Below, piece by piece: positions 10,321 through 21,743 of a stretch of DNA of 64,000 bases. The position numbers were made by a program, and so were the translations under genes. The stretch comes from Nephrocerus scutellatus (taxonomy: Eukaryota; Arthropoda; Insecta; Diptera; Pipunculidae), in contig OX352763.1 of NCBI GenBank assembly GCA_947095585.1, positions 35,327,462 to 35,391,461 on the forward strand. Direction: 5' to 3'. The notes under the pieces are model-generated. The model made no database searches, was not told where the DNA came from, and was given only the letters and a program-made list of their open reading frames with translations. The number at the start of each line of letters is the position of its first letter. Position 1 is the stretch's first letter.

Positions 10321-12569
10321 TATAAATGTAGTTGTAGTAGAAAGGCATATATACTCTTGGTCCACTAAGTTAGGATAATAGACCAATCCTTAGGGAAATA
10401 TGGGAGCATTTAGCCAAAGTCTTTGTTCCCAAATCTTCACTCTTGAACCACTAAAATAGGACTTAGAAGAAACGTTTTTAGCTAAACTTTACAGTCAACT
10501 GAATAAAACACAGGGAAATAAACTACTTACTGGGCTGTCTTTTATATGTTTTCAATCGGTTGGTGCAGGTCGTAGAAAAGTAAATTCAGTGCCTTTCTGT
10601 CGTTTCTTAAATACCAAATATGGTTCGATATTTAAAGCCTCTTCTGTATTCTTGACTCTATGTATCGTGTTTAATGCAATTTCTTTTTGCCGTACTGAAG
10701 TGGGGTTGAAGTGAAATTCGAGAACTACAGTAATTTCAGTGCATCATGTGATCCAATTTTCACTATTCTCTCTTCGCTCCCACATTTTTATTTATTGTGA
10801 TCTCTTTTGCGCCTCTTGTTTTATGTTTTTAATAAATATTGCAATTTATAAAAGTCTAACAAATAAACTTGCAACAACCACTAAATATCAATTAATACTT
10901 TAAGGGTTAAATCCTTTAATAAATATCGCAACAGTCATTACATTACAGTGTAAATAGTAGAAATGAATGTGGGAAGACATGAGGACATGATAACTATGAA
11001 TAATATATCAGCTTTGAGGGAGAGATTGTCGGTCGCTGTGTAGCTTTAGAATATATGACTTAGTTAAGAGAAAGTTGTTAAGGATGTCGTATTCCTACCG
11101 AAAATGTAATTGTCAAAGATTTTCGGCTACTGTCCAGTATTTTAAAGTCCGAAGATATATAAAAGTTTGGTTAAAGGGAGATGAACAAGCATTGAGCTGA
11201 ATACTGAAAAGTTAAAAGCTGCCAAATTTTAAAGATTTATTTATGTCTGAAGTAGGAATAATTGATGAAAAATTCCATCGCTCATTTATTTCGATGAAAA
11301 ACGGTTTCCTTTCAAAATCGCTGGTAACCATCAATATACCAATATTAAGATTCTCAAAGGATAACATTAAAAGGACGATCTAAATAATTTGAGAATACTG
11401 CTAGATGCTTCTCTCTAACTGTTCTCTGTTCTTATATACAAAATAAATCAAAACACAGACGGCCATAGAATTTAAGTGACAATTAATTTCAATCAGTGAT
11501 CGCCAGTGTCTCTGTCTGCTTGCGCATATAGATAAGCAGGCCAACTTCAGTGGGGGGAATTTTTTTTTTTGCTATGAATATCGTGGATAGACTGGCTTTC
11601 TATTTTATCTACTCGTGTCGTATTGTATTTACAACAAACACAATGACAACTCGAGCTCAAAACAGCATGCAAATTGGATTCAATTAAAGTTGACCCTTGC
11701 ATTTAAATGAAAACAATGATCCAGTATTTTGAACAAAGGCTCACTAATAGAAGTACAAAAAATATTTACATTTTTACCAATTTAGAGTGTTCATGAAGGA
11801 TGAAAAATAATTCTTTGAAACTTGAGCTCACTTTGTCGCTTCGCTCTGCTAATTCCGCTCAAAGAGAAGCAAATTAATTTTTCGAATCTACTAACAAAGA
11901 AATCCACTAGGAATTATTTATAATAAACAGCATTAATTTAGGATGTGTCACGCATCGCAGTAGGATGTTGCTCTGTATGCATATGAATCCCGGGCGGATA
12001 GTGTCAACCAAGAGAGAAAGGACGATTAGTGGACAAAGTCCTGGTAGCAGCAGCAGGGAAGATTGTTGTTTGCTTTCGTTTATTAAATTCTAGGCAAACA
12101 AATTTCCTGTTTAGATTGCTCCTTTGTAAATATATTATACTTTTCCCCTAAGGACACTATCGGCTCAACACAACTGTCGATAGACAAATGATATTTTGTT
12201 TATTAAACATTCCCTAAGGAACTGAGTGGATTAATTTAATTGGCTTTGCAGAAGTTGCAGACGTAAAACTTTAGCCACATCCATCTCATTGTCCTGTTTG
12301 CTTACCATATTATGTTGATTTCAGCTGAAATCCTGGTTTACCTTATTTCGTTTTTTATCCATACATGTATTCGCTTTGGGATATCACAGCTACACATATA
12401 GAGATTTTGTTACTTTTTTTGGTTTTTGTAAATCGGGCAAAGTTAAATACGGGCTTTCGTTATATTGTACAGTTTTGAGAGAAATCTCATTTAATAGAAA
12501 ACATCTTTATTGATATTTGTTGATATTATTCATTTACTTATGACGCGCTTCAGTTCGGTGTGACCATGG
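10321..12569. other. Long AT-rich non-coding stretch
   Basis: I see no gene, RNA or mobile element with confidence. Homopolymer A and T runs and many stops in all frames occur throughout. A slightly GC-richer patch near 11945-12060 has no recognisable coding motif. Confidence 0.45.
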
Positions 12570-13215
12570 TCCTCGACAAACATACATTGTTTTTGCTAAC
12601 TGCGTCTGGTTGCGCAAACTTATATTTTGCAGGTCACCATCTACTTGTGCACACTATCTAAGGGATGCCTTCGTTAGGTTCAGTTGGAAGACTCTCTGGG
12701 CCGGAGCGTTGATGTTGATCCGCTCTATATCTCCTAGCTATCTCAAACGTCCGCTAAGTAGTTTCCTGAATAGGTCGATGTCGCTGTACAACTCTTTTTA
12801 TTCGTCAATGAATCTGCTCCTCCAAAAACCGTCAACGGTACAGAGAAACGTCAGAAGAGTTTTTCGCTCGAAGCGACTAAAGATAGATTTATCCAATCTT
12901 TAGCTTTAGCACCGTAGAGCAGAACTGTGGAGATTATGAGCTTACATTTAGAGAACCCTATATATAAGCTCTTAATCTCCCTGGTACTACTGAGAGCTCT
13001 ACTACTTAATTTCCCTCTTAGCCAAAAGAAACAGCGTATGGAAAGATTGATTCTACATTTGATTTCTTTAGAGGAGTCATTATTGGATGTTAAAGCGGAG
13101 CTAAATAAACTCTCTAAGTACCTCAGTTGTCAGTGTTTGGTGTCAGTTTTGTTGACGGATGCTTCGAAAGAAAGTATCGGTACCAACAACACTCGCATCG
13201 AATCAAAGTGAAAAC
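12570..13215 (-). mobile_element. Decayed LINE 3' coding region (RTE-type, distinct from RTE-1)
   Basis: Minus-strand translation across frameshifts and stops gives the standard tail of an RTE-type RT. It reads DSSKEIKCRINLSIRCFF, then LIISTVLLYGAK (the conserved LLYGxETW block), then YSDIDLFRKLLSGRLR and IERININAPAQRVFQ. These match the usual order 'RCYYGLxxxLRSRxLS - LLYGSETW - DIDxxxxIKxxRLxWLGHVxRM'. The endonuclease and RT catalytic core are absent. The plus-strand open frames at 12610-12903 and 12927-13211 are shadows of this sequence. Confidence 0.6.
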
Positions 13216-14562
13216 AACCTTTATATATATTTTGTACCACTCTCAAGTATTTTATCTAATTTCTTGTAGTATCGAAAAAAACATTTTGTGGGACATTTCC
13301 CCAAAACAGTAATTTTTCGAAATGTTTTCTACTTAATCGATTTTTTTTTGTATAGAAATGAAAGCATTTCCTTCATATCTTTCCTCTCTTCTTGTAGATT
13401 CGATCTTAAATTAGAAACAAATGAATAAATAGACACCGTATTAATTTTAGTGTTTGTCTGTCTTCGTTTCTGAATTTTGATTGATAACAAGTTCTTTGTG
13501 ATGTTTTCAGAAATCGCAATCTTCTTGTGCCTCCATAACTTTCAAATCGCTGCTTGACATCACCAAATGTTATTTGACTAGCTCCTTCAGTCTCTGAATC
13601 GCTCTTTCACATGCACTGTAATCTTGGAGGTGAGTATTGCAACTAGGATCCAATAACGTTGCAATCGGTGCATGAGTATTAGAGTCTATAGCCTGAATTG
13701 TGAGTAACTTGAAACAAAACTTCCATTCGACCCAAGTATTTTTTTAGCTACAAGTTTCGAGTATGTACTTTATTTTTTATTTGTATCGACTGATCCCTAC
13801 ATACATATATGACAATCCAAAATTTAACAAATATATGCAGTACGGTAATTGGTCAATGAAATTGATTCTACCAATGCACCCAACTGAAATATTGCATGAA
13901 TATCTCTTGCGTATTTAATAAAAAAGTTTGTTTAACAATTTTCACTGATATTTAATTTTTTTTTCAAAAAAGAAAAAGCCATCAAAAGAATGCTTTCGAA
14001 TAAATTAGAGAAATGCGAAACCATGCCGGAACTTCGGGGCTATTTCAGCCCAATTCGCATTTCAAATGCCTGAGGAGCAGTGAATTGGAATAACTTATTT
14101 CGCCACCAGCATGCGTCAGCGTGGAATAATCGTTAATCCATTTTACTCCTCAGCGCTGGATCCATTTAGGCAGTGTACGTACGGGCACAATAGTTCACTT
14201 TAACATGGGATGGAATTTTGCGTTGCTACGGCATTATTAAAATTGAAAATTGATATTAGTATTAATACTTCTGCGCTTGAACGTTGTATGTGCGCGTGTG
14301 GGCACATTTCGGAAGTATTGAATTTTCCGCTTGTTGAGCTTCATTTCTGGTCGAAAGCACCAATCAATTGAACAAATAGGATTTTTATTTGTAATAGTTG
14401 ATTGATTTTTTTTAATTTATACAGAGGGGTAGTTATGTCCTAGATTCTTTCCTAAGCACTGCAGCTGTTTAAGAAGAAACGCTATGAAAAGCGGAAAGAA
14501 CATATTGTGCTGCACGCATCGCTTTAAGGTATAAAAGGGGACCCACTTCCTGACAATTATAA
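13216..14562. other. AT-rich spacer
   Basis: No gene recognised. The patch 14000-14200 is less AT-rich and has few repeats but carries no open frame of note. Confidence 0.4.
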
Positions 14563-14745
14563 TTAAATTCTCTATATTAACTTCACTTGCCCGTGGCACG
14601 GATGTCGGACGTCTTTCGGTCGTCGGTCGTCGTGGAATCTTGCGATCAATTTTTAACCCACTTCCCATGGCCCGATTTTATTGAAATTTTGCACACATAT
14701 GTATTTCCGGAGACAACACTTTCTATTAAATTTTGGTTTTGGTGG
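14563..14745 (-). repeat. DTR element copy 2 (partial)
   Basis: On the minus strand only the right end of the DTR family remains. AAATTCTCTATATTAAC, 'cgcaagattcca' with the GACCGAC-type spacer, the 'aagtgggttaaaaattgat' block and the beginning of one internal unit can be aligned. Homology stops at about 14745. Confidence 0.75.
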
Positions 14746-14894
14746 TGGAGAGAGAGAGAAATCTTAGCTTTTATAAAATAAACAAGTATTTTTACTAGTG
14801 CGAGTCCACATGTTCCCGGAAAAACCAACAAGAATGTTTAATAGAACCCGTATCATCCAATATAAAAACGAGTGTGGCTGCAGCCCGTTATAAA

Positions 14895-14993
14895 CGCGCC
14901 CCTTTAAGATAGTGGAGCACGAATTTGAAGTAGTGCAATCCTTTAACTATCTCGGGTCAACTGTGGCAGCCGATAACAGCATGGAACCAGAGC
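14895..14993 (+). mobile_element. RTE-1 LINE fragment C
   Basis: About 100 bases match RTE-1 at 31265-31340 and 56075-56150, the region encoding EFEVVQSFNYLGSTVAADNS after the RT palm. Both ends are abrupt. Confidence 0.8.
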
Positions 14994-15405
14994 TTGTATT
15001 ATTCAATTTAATGTCAATTGTATGACTACACTAAAAATATTTTTCAATTTCTAATTAAAAGTGTTTGCTTCCATTATTGTTTATGCCTCTGTTATAACTT
15101 GTGAACCACTGAATTGATATGCTGATGATATTTCATCACAGTTTTAAAGCGGCTCTGTGCCTGAGGGACATAGCTAATTAGTAGATAGTAGAAACCCAAT
15201 TAAATGGTTGTTTCGGAAGTGGATGTCAATGTTTTTTTGACAAAAAACAGCCTAAAATGCAAATAAGTTCAGTCCGCATTCGATCCATCATATTACGACT
15301 ATACCAATAAGCTTGGTAGCCAACTGTTTGATTTAGTACTTTGTATAAAGTACTAACTGACCCGACAGACGTTGTCCTGTCCAACATTCAATTAATTTGT
15401 TTGTG
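14994..15405. other. Spacer upstream of Helitron remnant
   Basis: No gene recognised. The stretch near 15360-15380 (CCCGACAGACGTTGTCCTG) resembles sequence I associate with insect Helitrons, but this is from memory and is not decisive. Confidence 0.3.
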
Positions 15406-15789
15406 AGCATTTTCTGAATTTGTGAAGAGCTATTTGATAATAGGATCCTCTAGGTTGTAATTTGGGGGCTTTTGGGGTCTTATGGGAACTTTCTGGGCTT
15501 GTTTGGGGGTCTTTTTGGAAGTCTTTTGAGGATCTTTTGAATGTTTTTTGTAGGGGCTTTGATGATCTTTTGGAGGGTTTCAAAGATTCTTTTATGATTT
15601 TTTGCGGGTCTTCTGGATATCTTCAGGGAGTCTTTTGAGGGTCTTTTGGGGTTTATTTTGTAATTCTTTTCAGGGTCTTTCGGAGGTATTTTTATGATTC
15701 TTTTGGGGGTTTTGGTGGTCTTTTTGGGGCTTTTACGGGTCTTCTGGAGATCTTCAGGGAGTCTTTTGAGGGTCTTTGAGGTTTTTATG
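15406..15789. repeat. G/T-rich minisatellite, GGGTCTTTTG unit
   Basis: A run of imperfect short units built on GGGTCTTTTG and GGAGTCTTTTGAGG, strongly strand-asymmetric (G/T on +, A/C on -). The minus strand therefore has a long open frame rich in K, P, S and T (15480-15890 and 15392-15583) that is an artefact of composition. The array directly abuts the Helitron helicase remnant. Confidence 0.75.
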
Positions 15790-16029
15790 TGTTTTGCTGC
15801 CTGGCGCGTAAACAAACAATGCTGATAGTTTTCTGACACTGGAACAGGCGACATACAATTGACGATTTTCAAGGTTAATGTCGCAAACACACATTGATTG
15901 CCCTTGTGATTTGTTTATTGTAATTGCGTATACAAACCGCAACCGAAACTCCAAGTACTTACAGTCTAATGGCGTATCGGTCGGAATCGTTGGGATGCGT
16001 TGACTGATAGCAAAAATAAGACCGTGCAC
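15790..16029 (-). pseudogene. Helitron PIF1-type helicase C-terminal remnant
   Basis: On the minus strand a short frame reads LRFVYAITINKSQGQS and then RQLYVACSSVRKLSALFVYA. These are motifs V and VI of the PIF1-family helicase that forms the C-terminal half of Helitron Rep-Hel proteins. Helitrons are rolling-circle DNA transposons. Only about 75 residues survive: the Rep domain, the Walker A/B motifs and the element termini are not seen. The motif VI arginine appears replaced (ACSSV instead of xxSRV). The frame runs straight into the G/T minisatellite, so the natural C-terminus is lost. Confidence 0.75.
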
Positions 16030-17904
16030 CGTGGATCAGCTGTCAAATGACATTTGCGCACATAGCGCCAACTATTGGAATCTTTTGGAATAGAAATGAA
16101 ATAACGTCTTTTGTCGACCAGATCAAGAATCAACACAAGAGTAAGAAAAGAAAATTTAATTTTATTTTAATTTAGGCTGGAATGCGTTTTTCCGAATTTT
16201 CCCCGTCCCGTCCGTTATACGAGAAAAAACGCGCCCTAGTTTGTATTATTAATTTAATTCCAAATAAAGCATTGCATAAATTTAGGCTGTCATTTCTGTG
16301 CTTGCGTGCTGGCTTATATCAATCTACTAAGCAAACACGCACGCTATTTAGAGTAATATGATTTAAATGCTCAAGTCCCCTTGCGTCAATTCTATTACTT
16401 CGTGTGCTTCCATTATCGCTGATGATAATAAAATCAGTAATTATTTTTTTGTATATACACATGCACATATACACATATCTATATGATAACAGAAGTGCTT
16501 AACTTGATATCACAGAAAATCAGCCATCTGTTAGCTTCGCCCGAACTTACAAAAATAATTAACTCCCCCCAATCGAATATCAGAATCAATTACAAAAATG
16601 TGATGTTATGATGTAGTAGTCGGCAATGTATATCAACTAAATAGTCCTAACATACACAACCTTTCAGTGTGAGTTAAATTTATTCTTATAATTTAATGAA
16701 TGACGTGCTTTAAGTTTATTACATTTCTGGCATATGATTAGGATATATGGGTGGAGATTATTGATAATTACTTAAGAAAGGATCTCAGAACTTCGCTTAA
16801 TAATAATTTTCTCATCATAGCAAGGATTATCAAACTTTGATTGTAACACTTGAAGAGTTTTGATTTTTAGAACTCATATAAGGTGACGTATAAATCTACT
16901 ATGTTACTTAGACTCTAAGAAAGAAGAACTGAATGACATCCATTCAAATTGGCTTTCGTGAGGAAATTTATTACCTAGTCTGGACTAGAACCTACATATT
17001 TGTACAGACTATTAACAATTGAACGAAATCCACGTTTTAGAGGCAAATGACTATAACGTTGTTATTGATTGATGATTGATTAATTAATTAATTGAATAAT
17101 CTTTATATATATAATCATTGGTGCATTTGTTTGTTATTCAATAAAGTTTTAATAGCTCAACCAATCTTTTTGAACCCATGTCGATTCTGTTTACGGGTTC
17201 GCTAAGGTGAATAGTGATGATGATAGACAGCTCTAGGGAGATGGGGTTGATTGGTGAGGAGGGTGACCGAACATAAGAACCCATGAGGGGGAACCCATTA
17301 TAGGGTAAAACCTTCCCCCTCCTGCCGATATTATACATTGAAAATTTCATATATGTCGGTTTGTAAATGTGACTGAAATTAACATTTATATTAAAATCTT
17401 TAATTGCTTTTTCTTCTGTAGCTCATATAGGAATTGTTTTACTTATATATAAAAATTTTTAATATATAAAAATGTTCCGGATACGTCAGTCTAAAACTCG
17501 AGAATGGTTGGACCGATTGACGCCAGACTCTTAGACAATATGTTAGTTTAGTCTGCAGAAAGGTTTCTCATAAGTTTAATCCCGATAGGTTGCGCTTTAG
17601 TCGTTATATTTGAATTTTTCCTATTAATGGTACGATTTGGCTCAAATTCATAAAAAATTTTCTTAAATAAAAATAAGCTTGCTGATATTTCGACCCGCTA
17701 AGTGGCGGAGGAGTCAAGATATTTACGAAAAACTACATTCGTAGATATCTCTTCATATCAGAATGAATGTACGTTGGCTATGATTATTGAAATGTTTATA
17801 ATTATGTTGAATTCTGATAGGTGGCGCGCGCTGTATCCACACTTTTGTATTTATTGGTTGATATTTGAGTAGAATTTTTGCATGTAGTTAAACCGTAACG
17901 ATTC
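16030..17904. other. AT-rich spacer, no confident gene
   Basis: A 70-codon frame on the minus strand (17138-17350) lies in a GC-richer patch but shows no motif I can assign. The patch 17460-17600 has the look of a decayed DNA transposon end, but no boundary can be shown. Confidence 0.35.
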
Positions 17905-18525
17905 TAGGCCAATTCCACTAGACATAATTCCACTGGACACAATTCCATTTGGCACAATTCCACTGGGCATAATTCCACTTGGCACAATTCAACTTGCACA
18001 ATTAAACTTGGCACAATTCCACTGGGCACAATTCCACTTGCACACGCGCGCGTAAATATTTGGTGTTAGAGGTCAAGTTAGTATATTAATACCTTCGTAA
18101 TTTAGTTTTCTCACACATTGATGGTTTATACCGAAATTAGATGGTATACAAAAAAGCATTCAACCCATTTTAATTTCTTTTACATAGTAAAAGGAAGATT
18201 CTAGGCCTATTCCACTAGACACAATTCCACTGGCAAAATTCCACTTGGCACAATTCCACTGGGCACAATTCTACTTGACACAATTCGATTTACCACCCTA
18301 AATGCGTTTGATTATCAAAAAGTTAAATTGTGCAAGTTGAATTCGTTTAATTATAAAAAAAAGTTAAATTAAAAAAGTTACCTAAAGAAAGAATACGAAT
18401 GTTATATAAAAATTGCAAAATACATATTTGAAATAAAATATTAAACGCATTTAGGGTTAATTTTGTTAAATTGTTCCCCAGGGGAATTGTGTCCAGTGGA
18501 ATTGTGCTAGTGGAATCGGCCGGCT
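17905..18525. repeat. Foldback-like element made of an ATTCCACT minisatellite
   Basis: Units of about 17-18 bp (GGCACAATTCCACTTG and variants) form a direct array at 17909-18045 and a second array at 18195-18290. Both are introduced by 'gattctaggcc'. The same units recur inverted at 18478-18520. Inside this, CCCTAAATGCGTTT at about 18297 pairs with its complement at about 18443-18456. Together these give nested inverted arms around an AT-rich loop of about 130 bp, which resembles foldback transposons. No protein is encoded. Confidence 0.65.
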
Positions 18526-18559
18526 ACCGGATAAATAAATTGAATGAATGGAAATAAAA

Positions 18560-18870
18560 CTAAAATATTTTTGGTCGGTGGGGGAGAAAATGTACATTGG
18601 GGATAGGTCTACAGGAGCTACGGTTATTGATGGTGGTGATGAATGGTAATTGGGGAGGTGGGTGGTCGAAGAGAACGGAATCGTTAGGGGAGCTGTCGCT
18701 GGGGAGTGGGTCAGTGGATAGAAAATGGGCGGTGGGGTTATATGTGGGATATATGGATATTTATGGTGGTGATGGAGTGATCGGATGTTGATTGGGGAGA
18801 AGGCATGGATAGGTGGTGATGGGGGCGAAGGGTGGGTAATGAAGCTACGAGCTCCGCCGGTCACTACTGC
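18560..18870. repeat. Low-complexity G-rich tract (GGTGGTGATGG type)
   Basis: The plus strand is enriched in GGTGG and GATGG with almost no C. The complementary strand therefore carries a 132-codon P/S/H/I-rich frame (18466-18864) that reflects composition rather than selection. Confidence 0.55.
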
Positions 18871-20382
18871 AAGTGAATTAATAAGTTTTAAGACATAACT
18901 TTTTGGTAGCTCCGTAGACGTAGCCCTGTTGTAGGTTTTAAGTTAGTAAAATTAATATTAATTAATTTAATTATTTTTTTCTTTTTTAAAGTGCTTAGTT
19001 AGGTTGAGGGTAAATCTTATATTACAAATCTTTTCTTACAAACAAGGAATTTCACCTGTATAAGATGAAAGTTGAAGGAAATTTTTCTTTATAGAAAATC
19101 AAGGATATTTCTTCCCACGCAATATATTGAATCTTCGTTAATCTATGTGCACTGCAAATGTAGGATGTATTTTTAATATCTTTATACGTTACTGTAGAAC
19201 ACATGAAATGGTCTAACACATCCGGATTATACTCAATATATTCTCTATATGTACTCTATGCATATAGCTGCTGTTGTCAATTCTTGCACTACAGGTCACG
19301 AAACGACATATGATAGACATATTATTAGCTTCGTGCTATTTCCGCACAGTTTTCTCTTAAATTGTTTGGTGGTCTATTAATTATATAAACATTGCAGCTA
19401 TCCCCCATTTATAGTTAGTCCCAAGTAGTCCGGCTCGAACGACTTTCTACACTCTCTACAATTTATGTGCTTATATCCATGCAACCTCCACGGAATGCAA
19501 CGATGGCTCTATCAACGGGCGATGGATAGTGCAATTTTTAAGTTAATACATATTTCTGCATTAAATTTCACTTCAAATGAATCCACTTATTAATGAAACT
19601 AAGAAATAATCGGGATGAATATTTTACTCTCCCACCAAGCGGTAATTAAAAATATAATTTTTATCTTTTTAATGGGAACTCACATAAACGTTTTCATAAT
19701 TCTATAAGCGCACTTAATTCTAAAGCATTAAATGTACGGCTGACTTTGCATAAGTAAGTAGCAGCATATCTTGAAATGCCAACTTAATGCGTTTTTGTAA
19801 CTATATAGCCTGAAGAGAATTCTGATTATCTTTTGAAAAACACAACTTCAAAAGGAAAACCAGCAGATGTGTGAAAGTAAAGGAGGGGAAGTGAAATGCC
19901 ACAAGTGTCAAGGACAAGCGTAATTTTAATATAAAGGATAAAATCCTGCTTCGTTTTGATGTTGAGCATCAGGCAACCTTTGCCAATATGAGTTGCAAAG
20001 TAGATTTTGAATGCAATTCCAAAGTTGGAAATGATTAGCTTTTTCTTTGTGCTTCCATCTACGAGCTTATACGAGTATGAGAGAAACATTTTTAGATGCC
20101 TTAATGTAATTTATGGTGCTGTGTCAATTTCCGCCTAAAGCAGTGCAGGTGATCAGTTAATGGAATTATACAGGTATAGAATATATTTCATGTTTTTGAA
20201 TATAATGGCTACTAAGCTTACAGGCTTGTATGAGTTTTAAAGTAATGCGTTCAATCGCAAGAATCTAATGTGAGAATCGGATATTGTAGAAAAAAATCGA
20301 AAAAAATCATCAGCCGGGAATTTAATATTCCATTCACTGGTAAGTAACTTTCATTTCCTCGGACCTCGGTGTTAGGAAAAAA
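18871..20382. other. AT-rich spacer
   Basis: No gene or mobile element recognised. The minus-strand frame at 19826-20089 has no known motif. Confidence 0.4.
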
Positions 20383-21415
20383 ACCAACCCAAAAAAATTA
20401 AAATTTTTCATGTAAATTCTCTAATAGGAGATAGGTATGTGTTAAAATTTGAAGAAAATCGGGCTAATTTTTAAAAAATGTACATGGACACCACACGGGT
20501 CTCAGGGCCCTATCACTCCAACAAATTTAAAAAAAGTTATGTCCATCAGTGATACACATGTGTTAAAAAATTGAATAAAATTCGAGCTAAATTTTAAAAA
20601 TTTTTAATGGGCACCCTTTGGCCCTCAGGGCTCGTTCACTCCAAAAACTTTAAAAAAAATTTGGTCTATCGAAGATACAGAGGTGTATAAAATTTGAAGA
20701 AAATCAGGTTAATTTCTTTGAAAAATTTTTATGGGGCCCCTCGACCCCGGCCACCAAAATTTTTGCAAAAAGTGTTGTCCATCGGAGAAACACACGTATG
20801 TATATAAAATTTAAATAAATTCAGGTTAATTTTTTTAAATACAATGTGGGCCCAATGACCCTGGGCCCCGGGGTCTTCAAAAATTTTACAAAAAGTGTTT
20901 TTCATCGGAGACACATACGTATATAAAATTTGAAGAAAATAGGGTTAATTTTTTTTTTTACGACCCCGGTGCTTGGGGTCTCCAAAATTTGTACAAAAAG
21001 TGTTGTATATCAGAGATACACATGTGTATAAAATTTGAAGAAAATCGAGTAAAATTTTGTAAAATATTTGTATGCGAGCCCCCCGACCCCGGGCCCGAGG
21101 GTCCTCAAATTTTAATAGAAAGTGTTGCCTATCGGAGATACACGCGTATATAAAATTTGAAGAAAATCGGGTTAATTTTTTTTTTAAATTTTATGGGGCC
21201 CCACGAGCCCGGGGCCCAGGGTCTCCAAAATTTTTACAAAAAGTGTTGCCTATCGGAGAAAGTGGTGTCTCCGGAAAGACACATGTGTGCAAAATTTCAA
21301 TAAAATCGGGCTTTGTGAAGTGGGTTAAAAATTGATCGCAAGATTCCACGACAGACGACCGACGACCGATGACCGACCGACCCACGGGCAAGTGAAGTTA
21401 ATATAGAGAATTTAA
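20383..21415 (+). repeat. DTR element copy 3 (longest array, about seven units)
   Basis: The reference copy of the DTR family. The left end (AAAATTTTTCATG then TAAATTCTCTAATAGGAG) is followed by about seven head-to-tail units with spacing 105-123 bp, measured at the ATCGGAGATACA anchor (about 20545, 20668, 20781, 20904, 21009, 21131, 21252). Each unit carries AAAATTTGAAGAAAATCGGG, a GGGGCCCC-type GC block and CAAAAAGTGTTG. The right end holds 'gatcgcaagattccacga', a (GACCGAC)n microsatellite, and ATATAGAGAATTTA. The end motif TAGAGAATTTA is the inverse of the left TAAATTCTCTA. Confidence 0.85.
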
Positions 21416-21743
21416 AAAGTATTAGACCTAGATAAATAAAAATCGACCATAGGATATATATATAATTTTGTTTTTTAATTATGTAGAAATGCGAGATCTA
21501 GACAAAAAAAATTGGGAACGTGATTAGTTGATAAAACTGTTTTGGCTTAAGTCGACATAAGATATAGTTTAACTTTTTCCATTGATGCAGTTAGGTTGGG
21601 TTTTCCTTAGTTTTGGCGAATGTATTTGAACAAATATCGTGAGCGTTTAATTAATTGATGGTGATGCTTTCTTTAGCTCTAAAGTGTGCTCTAGAGACGG
21701 CATCTCATTACAGTTCACATATAATTTATAATAATAGTATCCG
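21416..21743. other. AT-rich spacer
   Basis: Nothing recognised apart from A/T runs. Confidence 0.4.

Noticed and set aside
15480..15890. 136-codon K/P/S/T-rich minus-strand frame
   Set aside because: Reads through the GGGTCTTTTG minisatellite. Only its other-frame neighbour at 15790-16029 has helicase motifs.
17138..17350. 70-codon minus-strand open frame in a GC-richer patch
   Set aside because: No recognisable domain, promoter or splice context. Kept only as a note in the spacer entry.
18466..18864. 132-codon minus-strand frame rich in P, S, H and I
   Set aside because: Produced by the G-rich, nearly C-free plus strand (GGTGG/GATGG). No domain.
21072..21335. 87-codon frame as a gene
   Set aside because: Lies entirely in DTR units and continues into the constant end. 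Treated as repeat.
20383..21415. Regular repeats as a CRISPR array
   Set aside because: Units are contiguous, with no unique spacers, and the DNA is eukaryotic.
20383..21415. DTR as a DINE-1/Helitron element
   Set aside because: No TC start, CTRR end or 3' hairpin was found, and the insertion in CR1 copy g shows a target duplication, which Helitrons do not make.
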